In this document: one piece after another, positions 16,580 to 25,700 of the stretch
Numbering within the stretch: the first letter of the stretch is position 1
Layout: the number at the start of each line of letters is the position of its first letter
From: Candidatus Accumulibacter sp. 66-26
GTDB taxonomy: Bacteria; Pseudomonadota; Gammaproteobacteria; Burkholderiales; Rhodocyclaceae
DNA length: 64,000 nt
Assembly: GCA_001897745.1 (NCBI GenBank)
Contig: MKUH01000006.1
Coordinates: forward strand, 62,001 to 126,000
Direction: 5' to 3'
The notes under the pieces: generated by a model
What the model was told of the DNA's origin: nothing
The model's input: only the letters and a program-made list of their open reading frames with translations
Databases searched by the model: none
Program-made: the position numbers and the translations under genes

Positions 16580-16771
16580 ATGATTCGAATCAACTGCCCC
16601 TATTGCCATGCCACTCTGGCGCCCGCCGAACTCGAGCAGGCCGATATCCAGGGCCAGCTCGGCCTGCTGTGTCCGGACTGTGGATCGGTTCTCGTGCGCG
16701 AAGCACCAATCACGGAAAGCCATGGCATCGAAGCGCATTATCCGGAGATGCCTTTCAATCATGCCCGTTAG
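16580..16771 (+). CDS. Small zinc-ribbon protein, first gene of SOS operon
   Basis: A 63-aa protein with two CxxC pairs (NCPYCHATL and LCPDCGSVL) separated by a short acidic stretch, as in a minimal zinc ribbon. GAGG lies about 10 nt before ATG 16580. It overlaps the umuD start by 11 nt and follows the LexA box directly, so it should be SOS-induced and translated together with UmuD. No known function; possible roles are DNA binding or regulation of the UmuDC polymerase. Confidence 0.75.
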   Translation: MIRINCPYCHATLAPAELEQADIQGQLGLLCPDCGSVLVREAPITESHGIEAHYPEMPFNHAR

Positions 16772-17216
16772 GGATGTCCGACCAGGTGGGCCTGGCCTCT
16801 TTGTGCCGCTGCCGGGTGCACCGAAGCGCTACCAGCCGCTCGACGAGGTGCGTGTCTCCGCCGGATTTCCCAGTCCGGCGGCGGACTACGAGGACAAGCG
16901 CCTCGACATCAACGACTACCTGGTCCGCAATCCAGTCAGTACCTTCTTCTTCGTGGTCGAAGGCGATTCGATGCAAGGGGCCGAGATCTTCGATGGCGAC
17001 GTACTGGTCGTCGACAAGAGCGTTCGACCCCGACACGGCCATATCGTGATCGCCTTCGTCGATGGCCAGCGTCTGGTGAAACGCCTGTTTCGCTGCAGTG
17101 GCCGGGTCGCACTGCTGGCCGAGAATCCGCACTATCCGCCGCTCGAGATCCGGGAAGGCCAGGAACTGCAGGTCTGGGGTGTCGTTGTCGGTAAGTTCAA
17201 GCGCTTCGTGACCTAA
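16761..17216 (+). CDS. umuD: UmuD-like SOS mutagenesis protease
   Basis: A 151-aa S24-family protein. The self-cleavage site is Ala34-Gly35 ([17 protein letters not shown]), where enteric UmuD has Cys-Gly. The catalytic Ser70 lies in [15 protein letters not shown] and Lys107 in [10 protein letters not shown]. Cleaved UmuD' would partner UmuC to form DNA polymerase V. It is 5 nt upstream of umuC, but that gene is now split by a mobile element, so this UmuD has no intact partner here. Confidence 0.92.
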   Translation: MPVRDVRPGGPGLFVPLPGAPKRYQPLDEVRVSAGFPSPAADYEDKRLDINDYLVRNPVSTFFFVVEGDSMQGAEIFDGDVLVVDKSVRPRHGHIVIAFVDGQRLVKRLFRCSGRVALLAENPHYPPLEIREGQELQVWGVVVGKFKRFVT

Positions 17217-17221
17217 TCGCG

Positions 17222-17356
17222 ATGTCGGCATTTGCCCTGGTCGATTGCAACAACTTCTACGCCAGTTGCGAGAAGCTGTTCGACCCGACGCTGAGGGATC
17301 GGCCAGTCGTCGTGCTCTCCAACAACGACGGTTTTAATCAGCCCTTTTTCACATAG
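17222..17356 (+). pseudogene. umuC: umuC 5' fragment, interrupted by mobile element
   Basis: The first 37 codons of a Y-family polymerase ([20 protein letters not shown]..., ending VLSNNDG) are intact and contain the catalytic Asp of DCNNFY. After Gly37 the frame runs into the element and stops at TAG 17354-17356, giving a 44-residue product. The remainder of the gene resumes at 27526 in the same orientation. Removing the insertion restores one continuous UmuC frame. Confidence 0.92.
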
Positions 17357-17812
17357 TTGTTTAGGTGAGTGAGTGAGTGGCCCATAAAAACGGCCATTCT
17401 GGCCATCCTAACAAATATGTATTATGTATTCCGTAGTTGTGCTGACGGCCATTCCGAAGCCTGGCCAAAGATGACGAACTAAGCCCGCTTCGTGCCCAAA
17501 ACGGCCGGTCGCCCCTCGGAGCGTTCAAAGACGGGTAACTGAGGACAGCAGCCATTCCGGCAAGATGCTCACTGACAGGACCTCGGCCAAAACGGCCATT
17601 GGCCTGAGGCGCTCAAACGGGCAGCAAACCGCCGCTTTCCAGCCGTTCAACCTTGAATGATCACCAACGGCAGCATTTCCTTCTGTCGAATGCGTACTCC
17701 GTGCCCGAAGCGGTCCTTGGCGTTTTGGAAAAGCAGACCTTCAACGCTTGAGTTGGGCGAACCTTTGCTGCGTGGCTTTCCTCGCAACAACGCAAGCTGA
17801 CGTATTCTTGGC
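17357..17812. other. Left end of umuC element, no gene
   Basis: No coding region is supported. It contains GAGT tandem repeats (about 17366-17378), then multiple ACGGCCATT/GGCC-centred degenerate repeats. The segment 17643-17677 is related to 1686-1718. The outer ~25 nt (TTTTAATCAGCCCTTTTTC...) show weak inverted similarity to the right end and may be recombinase-binding DNA. Confidence 0.5.
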
Positions 17813-18580
17813 CTATATGATTTCAACAGTCAGCAGCGGATCGAATGACTGATTTTCGTTCAGCCCGTCCTTTGCGTAGCCCCTGGGGTTGCACAGCACC
17901 CGCGTGCCATTGATTTCGTAGTTTGAGCTGTCGTGTAAGTGGCCGTGCACCCACAGGCAGGCGCGTTCGTGACCCACTAGGTATTCGGCGTCAGAGACGA
18001 AGTTGACGTTGAGAGCGGAGCCAGCAAAACGGGCGGGGACACTGCGCAACGAAGGAGCGTGGTGCGTGACTACCACCGTTGAGCCGCCAAAGGGCTGGCG
18101 TAGCACTGAGTCTAACCAGCTGGCATTGCGCGCAAACAGCGCGGCTGAGTCTTGTGGTGTGAATAGCCGTCTGTCGGGCGGCTCATCGTTGTAGATACGA
18201 CTAAAGTCTCGGTTGAACGCCAGCGATTGCGCTATGGCGCTAGTTTGTTCGGCTCCAGTGCCTGCGGCGAGAAAGTCCGTCCACAGCGTGCTACCCACAA
18301 AACGAACGCCATGCCACTCCAGTACTTGGTTGTCTAGCACATGGATGTTTGTACCTTCTGCCAGCCGCTGCAGTTCTTGTACCGTGGCCTGGAAGCTGGA
18401 GCCGTAGAACTCGTGGTTGCCCGGGACGTATACAGCAGGTTTGCCCAGTGCCAGAATCCATGCGATAGCCTCTACCGGGCGAGCAATATCGCCTGCAAGA
18501 ATGACCACATCCGCGTCGGTTTGTGGCGGTGGCATGTCGTGCACACTCAGGTGTAGATCCGAAAGGATGTGGAATTTCAT
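17813..18580 (-). CDS. Calcineurin-like metallophosphoesterase (cargo gene)
   Basis: A 255-aa protein with the complete metallophosphoesterase signature: SDLHLSVHD (metal ligands), VILAGDIARP, YVPGNHEFYG, VVVTHHAPS and WVHGHLHDSSNYE. It probably hydrolyses a phosphoester such as a nucleotide or nucleic acid end; the substrate cannot be read from sequence. It is the only clear cargo gene of the umuC element, placed alone between two non-coding repeat-rich spacers. Cargo of such elements is often anti-phage or stress-related, so a defence function is possible but unproven. Confidence 0.88.
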   Translation of the reverse strand: MKFHILSDLHLSVHDMPPPQTDADVVILAGDIARPVEAIAWILALGKPAVYVPGNHEFYGSSFQATVQELQRLAEGTNIHVLDNQVLEWHGVRFVGSTLWTDFLAAGTGAEQTSAIAQSLAFNRDFSRIYNDEPPDRRLFTPQDSAALFARNASWLDSVLRQPFGGSTVVVTHHAPSLRSVPARFAGSALNVNFVSDAEYLVGHERACLWVHGHLHDSSNYEINGTRVLCNPRGYAKDGLNENQSFDPLLTVEII

Positions 18581-19290
18581 TGTTACCTCCGTTTCACATA
18601 ATAACGGCTTTGGAATTTACGGTGGACACATTGTTTTCCAGCCTAATGCGCCCAGCGTGAAGTGAGCTGCACCATTGCGGCATAAGCTGGCCGGGTGCCT
18701 GCCTCGCAACCGATTGTCATCGTGCTGGTCTTTCGCGCTAACGGCTGCTTCGAGCAAAGTTGTCCTGGGTCCGCTCCTGGCCGGCAGGGTGTGGTTACCA
18801 CCGGCCGCTTTGTAGCAATCAAATCACAGAACCGGAGTTTTGGCTGAGCGGCCGGTCTGGAGAAACCTGGATGGCCGGAATGTGCACCGAGCACTCATTC
18901 ATTGAAAATGGAAGCTGACATTCACGTGGCTTGCAGTTCAATGGCGGCAACCTGCGCGACACCGGACATTGATATCAACCAACTTCAACGGCCGTTCAGG
19001 CCGAGGTACTTCCGTAGGCCATCCGGCAGCTTTCAGATTTAAGCGGCCCTCTGAATGACAACCTCCGGCGAAGGGTGACAGACCGCTCCTGGCCGTACCC
19101 GGACCTTGGGGCGCTGCCCCAAACCCCGCACTCGCCGTGGGGCAGCCGGGGCGGGTTAAAAACCAACCCACCCCAGCAGCCGGGAGCGTTGGGTCGCGTC
19201 GTTCAGTCAAGGGCTTTCGCGGCATAAACAGGCTTCCTCCCGCAAGCGGGCCCCTCCTATTTATTCCACGGTCCCTTGACAGCCCGTCGC
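18581..19290. other. Non-coding spacer in element with GC hairpins
   Basis: 710 nt without a credible gene; reading frames here have no recognisable domain and run through repeat DNA. It contains GGCC-centred degenerate repeats, the perfect hairpin TTGGGGC-GCT-GCCCCAA (19106-19122), a GGGTT/AACCC inverted pair near 19150, and CCCGCAAGCGGG at about 19240-19251. It may contain terminators or maintenance sequences of the element. Confidence 0.5.
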
Positions 19291-21564
19291 TCATTTCAGT
19301 CCCTTGGTCAGCAATCTCGGCAACATCACATTCCGACGAGCGGCGGTGGCTGGGGCTTTGATGGAGGCGTTCGTAGCATCCAGATCTCCCACCAGCACCA
19401 CCTGATCGACGCCCCGGGTGACTGCTGTGTAGATCAGGGTTTGGTCAAGCAAGCGAGACTTGCGGATCGGCACGATCACCCGCGTGAACTGGCTCCCCTG
19501 ACTCTTGTGCACCGTGATGCTGTAGCTGTGGCTGAGAGTCTGGACCTGGGTGGAGTCAAGCAGGTACTCACCGCCTTCAAACATGCAGCGGCAGCAGGGG
19601 TCATCCGGTTCGCTGACCGGCAACGCTCCGACAATGCGCCCGAGACTGCCATTGCGCAGGCCAAGCTTGTAGTTGTTTTCGGTGAAGATGACTAAATCGC
19701 CCACGCACAGAGGTATGCGGTCGAGCGTATTGGCGGCGACGTTGCCGTACTCGGCGTCCAGCGCCATGACCACCTCGCCATCGGCCTGATAGCGATTGTG
19801 CAGGGCGACATTGAGGTTCTTCACCCCGCCCAGGTTGGCGTTGGTGATGGAGAGGATTTGCACGGCGTAGTCAGTGCCATTGCCGCCCAAGTCTTCGTAA
19901 ATGGCCTGTACCGTATCCTCAAGTCGCGCGTCATCGCAGGGCACGAAGGACACCCCTGATCCCTTGCCCTGGTACTCCACCCAGGCCGGCACCTGATGGG
20001 CGCGGATCGCGGCGGCAACTTGCGGGATGCCACTGGCGCTGCTCTGGCGCTTGACCACCTTCAGTTCGGTTTGCGGGATGCTCGGCAGCTCCGCCAAGGC
20101 ATGCAGGACGAGTCCGGGGCCGATGGGCGGAAGCTGGCTGGGGTCGCCGACGAGAATCAGGCGCACACCCGAGGGGATATGGCGCAACAACCGATACATC
20201 AGGATCACATCGACCATCGAGACTTCATCGACGACGACTGCGCTACCGATTTCGATGGAACCCGGCTCGATCCCGGCAAGAAAGCCGGCGATGGTCATGG
20301 CCTCGCGTTGGGTGGCCTCCGCCATGCGCTGGGCGGCACGGCCGGCCAAGGCAAGCTGATAGATCGGCATATTCTCACGCTGATCCCCCAGTGCTTCATA
20401 CAGCGCCTTGAGCACGGTGGTCTTGCCGGTGCCGGCTCCACCCAAGATCAGGCTCAGATGATTGGCGGCCGAGGTACGCACAGCGAGGCGCTGTTCCTCG
20501 GACAGGGTGATTCCGTGCGTGGCCTCATAGTCGTCAATGACTTGTTCAATGCCCCTGGGGTGGGGGGCGATCTGCGCGAAGAGGCCGGACTGTCCTGATT
20601 CATCCTCGCCCGCGACCATTTCGTGCAGGCGACGGGCAACGTAGCTTTCGATCAACCATGCGCCATGGGCTTGCAGGAGGCCGTCAATGCGGTGAAATGG
20701 AATGCCAGATACATCCTCCGATTGGGGATCATTTTGTGGCAAAGGATTCAGCGCCCGCTCGGCCAGCTCAGCGCTGTCCAGAAGCCGGGACAGGCGTGTG
20801 CGGGCCTCGCTCTCGGGGAGGCAGGTGTGGCCGTGCCTCATGCTGCCGTACAGCACGTCCTCGACCGCTCCGGCGAGGCGGCGGGGATCGTCTTCGGCGA
20901 TGCCGAGGCGGGTGCGGACAAAGGTATCGACTTTCTTCCAGTCGGCCTCGAAGGAGATCAGGGCATAGGGGTTGGCCTCGATCTTCTCCTGCGCCTCGCC
21001 CTTCCAGTAGCTGACGACGCTCTGGCCCATCTTGCGGCTCATGCCCGCGCGATCCAGCCAGAGCAGGGCATTGGCAACCTTGAACTTGTCGAAGGCGTTG
21101 CATAGCAGCTCAGCGGCTTCCGCGCTGATGATCTGGGTCAGGGCCTCCAGGTCGCGGTCTTCAATGAGGTCAGCCAGATCGGGACCGAAGCGGTCATACA
21201 GCCGTCTGGCCTTGACCTGCCCGATCCCGGCACAGTCGGGGCAGTTGGCGATCCAATCGATCATGTTGCGCCCGGTGGGTCGCAGCATCTCGGCGGCGGT
21301 GGCGTTGATGACCTGCTCATGCCGGAGGATGGCGGTACTGCCGACGGTCGCGCTGCGCATCGTCACCGGCCCCTCGATGAGCCAAACCTGACCCTTCTCT
21401 ATCAGGCTAGCATCCGGAAGGAGGCGGTAGTCGGAGACGACGGCGTAGTGCTCTGCGCCATCGGTCACGCCGGCGAACACGGCACCACCGGCCTTGCCGC
21501 GACTGCGGATCGACGTGATGCGCAGGCTGACATTCACCATCGGCGGGGTGAGCCGGGCGTTCAT
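19291..21564 (-). CDS. RecD-like superfamily 1 DNA helicase
   Basis: A 757-aa helicase. Helix-hairpin-helix-like segments occupy the N-terminal half (CAGIGQVKARRLYDRFGPDLADLIE at about 111-135). The SF1B motor follows: Walker A GGAGTGKTTVL (Lys381), Walker B VVDEVSMVD (about 445-452), motif III GDPSQLPPIGPG, and the C-terminal UvrD/RecD motif VHKSQGSQFTRV with YTAVTRGVDQVVLVG. This is the RecD2 arrangement, acting 5'-3' on DNA without RecBC. Its start overlaps the 156-aa gene (ATGA), so it is the last gene of the recombinase operon and may help element replication or excision. Confidence 0.88.
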   Translation of the reverse strand: MNARLTPPMVNVSLRITSIRSRGKAGGAVFAGVTDGAEHYAVVSDYRLLPDASLIEKGQVWLIEGPVTMRSATVGSTAILRHEQVINATAAEMLRPTGRNMIDWIANCPDCAGIGQVKARRLYDRFGPDLADLIEDRDLEALTQIISAEAAELLCNAFDKFKVANALLWLDRAGMSRKMGQSVVSYWKGEAQEKIEANPYALISFEADWKKVDTFVRTRLGIAEDDPRRLAGAVEDVLYGSMRHGHTCLPESEARTRLSRLLDSAELAERALNPLPQNDPQSEDVSGIPFHRIDGLLQAHGAWLIESYVARRLHEMVAGEDESGQSGLFAQIAPHPRGIEQVIDDYEATHGITLSEEQRLAVRTSAANHLSLILGGAGTGKTTVLKALYEALGDQRENMPIYQLALAGRAAQRMAEATQREAMTIAGFLAGIEPGSIEIGSAVVVDEVSMVDVILMYRLLRHIPSGVRLILVGDPSQLPPIGPGLVLHALAELPSIPQTELKVVKRQSSASGIPQVAAAIRAHQVPAWVEYQGKGSGVSFVPCDDARLEDTVQAIYEDLGGNGTDYAVQILSITNANLGGVKNLNVALHNRYQADGEVVMALDAEYGNVAANTLDRIPLCVGDLVIFTENNYKLGLRNGSLGRIVGALPVSEPDDPCCRCMFEGGEYLLDSTQVQTLSHSYSITVHKSQGSQFTRVIVPIRKSRLLDQTLIYTAVTRGVDQVVLVGDLDATNASIKAPATAARRNVMLPRLLTKGLK

Positions 21565-22031
21565 GCGGGCAGCAGCCTTCCGGTACGAGAAAGGTGAGCA
21601 TCCAGATGCTCGAAGCGGCGCAACCGCTCACGCAAGCTGGCGACTTCGGCCTTGAGGCTGGCGTTCTGTTCTTCCAGCGCCTTGACCCGCGCTTCCGCGC
21701 GACCCTTGGCGGCCATGATCCGCTTGTCGATGACTTTCTCGGAGGCGGCTGCGGCCTCATTGGAAGCGTCAGGAGCGGTTCTTAGGGGTTGGGTGAGGCC
21801 AAGGGTTGTCAATCGACTCTCCAGGGCCTCCAGAGCCTCCTTGACGGCCGGGTTCTGACGCATGACCGACAGGGAGAAGTCGCATTCGGCGGCAATCTCG
21901 CTGCGGTTGAGCTTGTCGCCTCGCAGGTAGTCGTGCCAGTCGTTGGTGACCTCGCGCTCAGCGATCCACGATTGGAACTTGGCGAGGTTGTCACGTGCGA
22001 GTTGCTGGCCGGATTGGTTGGATTGGCTCAT
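21561..22031 (-). CDS. VPA1267-like coiled-coil protein of the recombinase operon
   Basis: A 156-aa protein. The N-terminal half has a small helical, possibly HTH-like unit (DYLRGDKLNRSEIAAECDFSLSVMRQNPAVKEALEALE). The C-terminal half is a long heptad-like coiled coil (KGRAEARVKALEEQNASLKAEVASLRERLRRFEHLDAHL). It overlaps both neighbours by 4 nt. Small coiled-coil partners accompany paired tyrosine recombinases in Tn554-type and GMT-type elements and may bridge recombinase and DNA. The family name is from memory of the GMT gene order. Confidence 0.7.
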   Translation of the reverse strand: MSQSNQSGQQLARDNLAKFQSWIAEREVTNDWHDYLRGDKLNRSEIAAECDFSLSVMRQNPAVKEALEALESRLTTLGLTQPLRTAPDASNEAAAASEKVIDKRIMAAKGRAEARVKALEEQNASLKAEVASLRERLRRFEHLDAHLSRTGRLLPA

Positions 22032-22741
22032 ACCCGCTTTCCCTTCACTTCCAGCATTGGCGTTCTGTCACTCCTGCCGAGGATTTTGGCGATGGCGGTG
22101 GCGAAGCCCGGATTGAAGACGAAGCGCCCGCGTTCATCTACGATCTCCCCGGTATCGCCGATACGCAGCTTTTGCTGAGCCAGGGACTTGGGATCGATGG
22201 CGGCAGCGAGAGCATTGCGTTCGGAATCGGTGAGTTGCGCTGCCGGTTCGATTATCGCTACATTCGTTGATCCCTTAGCAATCTCAGCCCCCAACGGCCT
22301 CATGTCGATGGGAACGACTGTCACGCTCTTGAGCATGTTGAGTTCGGCGCGAATCTTGTCGCGCTCAATGATCGCCATCTGACAAAGGCTACGGACGGCC
22401 GGGTCTTCAATCTTCTTGAGGAAGGCATGCTTGTCAGCTGGTGCAAGCTGGGCCTTGACCGCTTTCGACGGCTTGGGACCGTTGTAGGCTTCCCACGCCT
22501 TGATCAGTGCTGCGTAGTCTTCCGACTGCTTGTTGTAGATCGTGCGCGCCTTGAAGAGTCCATGGCTCTCAGCAACGCGGGCCATGTTGGCTATGCTCAG
22601 GTCGCGGGCGCCCTGGCTGTGCCGGCTGTATTCCAATGAGCACAGCTCATGGATCTTGCGCAGCTTCTCTTCCTTGTCGCGACGATTGCCCTTGTCGAGG
22701 ATCGCCTTCAACACTTCGTCAGGATGCACGTCGGTCGTCAT
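22028..22741 (-). CDS. gmtX: GmtX-like protein
   Basis: A 237-aa soluble, mostly helical protein without a recognisable catalytic motif. The N-terminal part (DEVLKAILDKGNRRDKEEKLRKIHELCSLEY, LSIANMARVAESHGLFKARTIYNKQSEDY) looks like a DNA-binding helical module of the kind seen in recombinase accessory proteins; the C-terminus is basic. It overlaps the large recombinase gene upstream by 23 nt and the coiled-coil gene downstream by 4 nt. Position and size match the third member of the gamma-mobile-trio. Symbol assigned from gene order and general resemblance only. Confidence 0.65.
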   Translation of the reverse strand: MTTDVHPDEVLKAILDKGNRRDKEEKLRKIHELCSLEYSRHSQGARDLSIANMARVAESHGLFKARTIYNKQSEDYAALIKAWEAYNGPKPSKAVKAQLAPADKHAFLKKIEDPAVRSLCQMAIIERDKIRAELNMLKSVTVVPIDMRPLGAEIAKGSTNVAIIEPAAQLTDSERNALAAAIDPKSLAQQKLRIGDTGEIVDERGRFVFNPGFATAIAKILGRSDRTPMLEVKGKRV

Positions 22742-25700
22742 GATCGTCCTCCGTCGTTGGCTTCACAAGACGCAAGGGCGTCTGATTCTTGGCGGGCAAT
22801 GCCTGGCGCGCAATCTCATTCAGCTTCACCCCAAGCAGCTTTTGCAGCGACTCGCCACGGTCAATGATTTCAACCACTGCCCGGCGTCCGAGCAGATGGT
22901 TTTGCGGGTTGGCGTGCCGCTCCAGTTGCCGCATGAGGGCGTTGGCGCACTGCATCTTTTCGTCCTTGGATAGTCGTACTAGGATGCGTGGATGACCCTC
23001 GCACTCGAAAGCGTTGTCGAGCAGATCGGCATAGGCATAGACCGCCTCGCCAGTATTCGATTGAAGGTCTGGGTACAACTCCATGTCTCCCACCACATTC
23101 GCCAGTTGCAGCAGCTCACTGGCATCTTCAATGACAGCGTGGGCGGTCAGGGCATCGCCTTGTAACGCCAGTACAGTGGGGCCATCGACGTTGACGGGCA
23201 GGGCCATGACCCGATCGATGGTGCGATTCAGCGCTGCAACATCCAACGTGAGTTCCTGCATTCGATGCATCGCAGCTTCATGGCGGCGCTCGGCGCTCGT
23301 GAGATCATGAGTCTGGCCGAAAGGTTCATTAGCCGCCTCGGTTCTAGCCTTGGACTTGAGAATCGCATCACGTTCTCGAAGTGTCGCCAAGGCTTCGTTC
23401 GAGGCATTCTGAAGGTGCCAGGATCGGTTGGTCAGGGTCGCAGCGAGAGAGTCAAGGTGCTCCTTGCCCGATGCACTCCAGCGGCAACGGCAGCAGTTAC
23501 GCACGCCGCCCGGAACCGGGTCGTGGATGTCTTTCTGATTTCGACCTTCTTTGGTTCTGACCGGGCCGCCGTTATGGCAACCGGGGACCTGGTTGTTTCC
23601 ATGTGTATTGCCGCCTGCGAAACAGACTCGATCATGCATGTAATACCAACCAAGTGGCGAGCGATCCGCAGAATTCAGCGGTAGAACCGTAGTCCAGTCC
23701 TCTGTATTGAATACGGCGATTTCACGCATCCGTTCTGCATTTGCGCTAAGCAGATCGCGCTCAAAGGTCTTGTGCTTCGTTTCTTCCAATACTTTTGTCG
23801 CCTGCTTGATCGAATTCTGGATGCCGACAAGTCCGGCCTTGGTGTAGTAAAGGGTCATGATGAACCGCGCATGACCGACGACCTTCGTCATAATGATAGG
23901 CGGCACGTTTCCGTCCATGATCAGGTGCGTGATCAGGCTTGGGCGGGTCGCGTGGGGGGAACTCCATGCTCGACCTGTCTCGGGATTGATCAGTTCGATG
24001 CGTTCTCCTGTAGGACTGCGAATGCCCTGCTCGCCGAGAGCGCTTTCGAACGCGGTTAGGAGAATTTGCCAAGCAACATTGGCTCTATTTGATGAAAGTG
24101 GCCAATCGGGGTGCTTGGCATCTTCCGGAAGCCGAAACAGAAAGGCTGTATCGGGATAGTCCTGCAACCGATTCTTGCTCTGGGGAGAGAGTTTGGTAGC
24201 GCCTTCCAGGTCAATCCATCGCGTCAGACGTTGGATCGGGTTGTACTTCATCTGCCAGTCCCGCAGTTTGGCAAGCCAACGGTAGGGGTCTTCGTCCGAT
24301 TCCTCCATCTGCGGCCAAGGACATTCGAACCCCAGTGCTGATCCGCCTTTGCCTATATCGGCGGTCTTGTTGGAGTTGAAATAGAGCGTGATCTTTGCTC
24401 CTGCGGACTCTTCCTCGGTCGAGGGGCGACGGAACACACCCTGCTGGCGTGGGTTGCGGGCCGAACCTTGGCAGAGTTTGCTTGGATTGGGAATGAATTT
24501 AGCATCGTGCCAGATGAAGGTGTCTGCCTCGCCGCTGTCGGCCATGCGCGCCTGACCTCCCCGTACGGGGGTTTGCAGGTGCAGTAAGGCATGCACCCAG
24601 CGCACAGGCGACCACATTTCGAGAACGGGCCGATCTACAGTTGAAGGGCTTCGTACCCGCCAGACGCAATCTAGATCGCTCTTGTCGAGTCGATCCTCGC
24701 TAACCTCGAACCAATCGGGGCCAAGGCTGTTCCCATCGAGGTCTTTATTCCCCATCAAACCCTGCGCCCAAGTCCAATCGCGGAAGTTCGGACCCTGTAC
24801 GATCTGCTTGCGCAGAAGAGAGACGAGCAAGTAACTTAGCAAGGTCTTTGTGGATTCCCGAGCTTGCGGTAATGCATCTTCACCACCAGCATTAGGATCA
24901 ATCGGATTACGATAGAGGTCGGTAAAGCGGAGCGGTTCGCCGTCCTCCATATCGGCAAATTGCTCGCTATCCAGCACCCACTCGATCAGGTTGTAAATCT
25001 GGGTGTTATATGTTCGCCCTGACTTACCCTGCGGACAGGCAGCATAGAAGTCAGGTACCAACTGTTTGCGGTTGAGTAAGTCGGCTGGATTCAGGGGAAG
25101 GCGATGGGCGAGGAGGTAACGATCTACGAATACGCTCAGAGCGTTAATGAAGGTAGAAAATGGGGGACTGTGGGTGGCGGCATACTCGACAATCAATTTG
25201 CGCCAATGCTCAAGACTTGAGTCTCTTTTGGCTATCCACATGAACTGATCATCGTCTGATTTTGAGACATTTTCCGGTCGCTTGGCCTTACCTTCGGCAA
25301 CATCCCGCCTAAACCAACTGAGTACAGCAGTTGAACTAACCCCCAATCGTGTGGCTACGGAAGTGGAAGATTCGCCGGTTTCCATAGCGCGTATCGCCTG
25401 AGCGCGAAGGGCGTCATCAGTGCTCTTCTTTCTGTATATCCCTAATGCCGCATAGATAACCCGTCGTGGAAGTTTCAGTTGCTCGGCAATCTGCCCGTAT
25501 TTCTTACCAGTCTGGCGCGCATGCCATATTGCTGCCGTTTGCTCATCAGAAAGTTGGTAGTCGCTGGCGACATTTTTGATGTGATAGTCAACTGTTCCGA
25601 CGCTGTAGCCTAATTCGCGAGCGATCGTTTTTGCTGATTCACCCTCAATTGCGCGGCGTATGATTTCCTTTCTGACCTCTTGTGGCACTTCGGGCAGTTT

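Noticed and set aside
18938-19294. 118-aa minus-strand frame in the element spacer
   Set aside because: It lies in repeat and hairpin DNA, has no ribosome site or domain, and its composition is unlike its neighbours.
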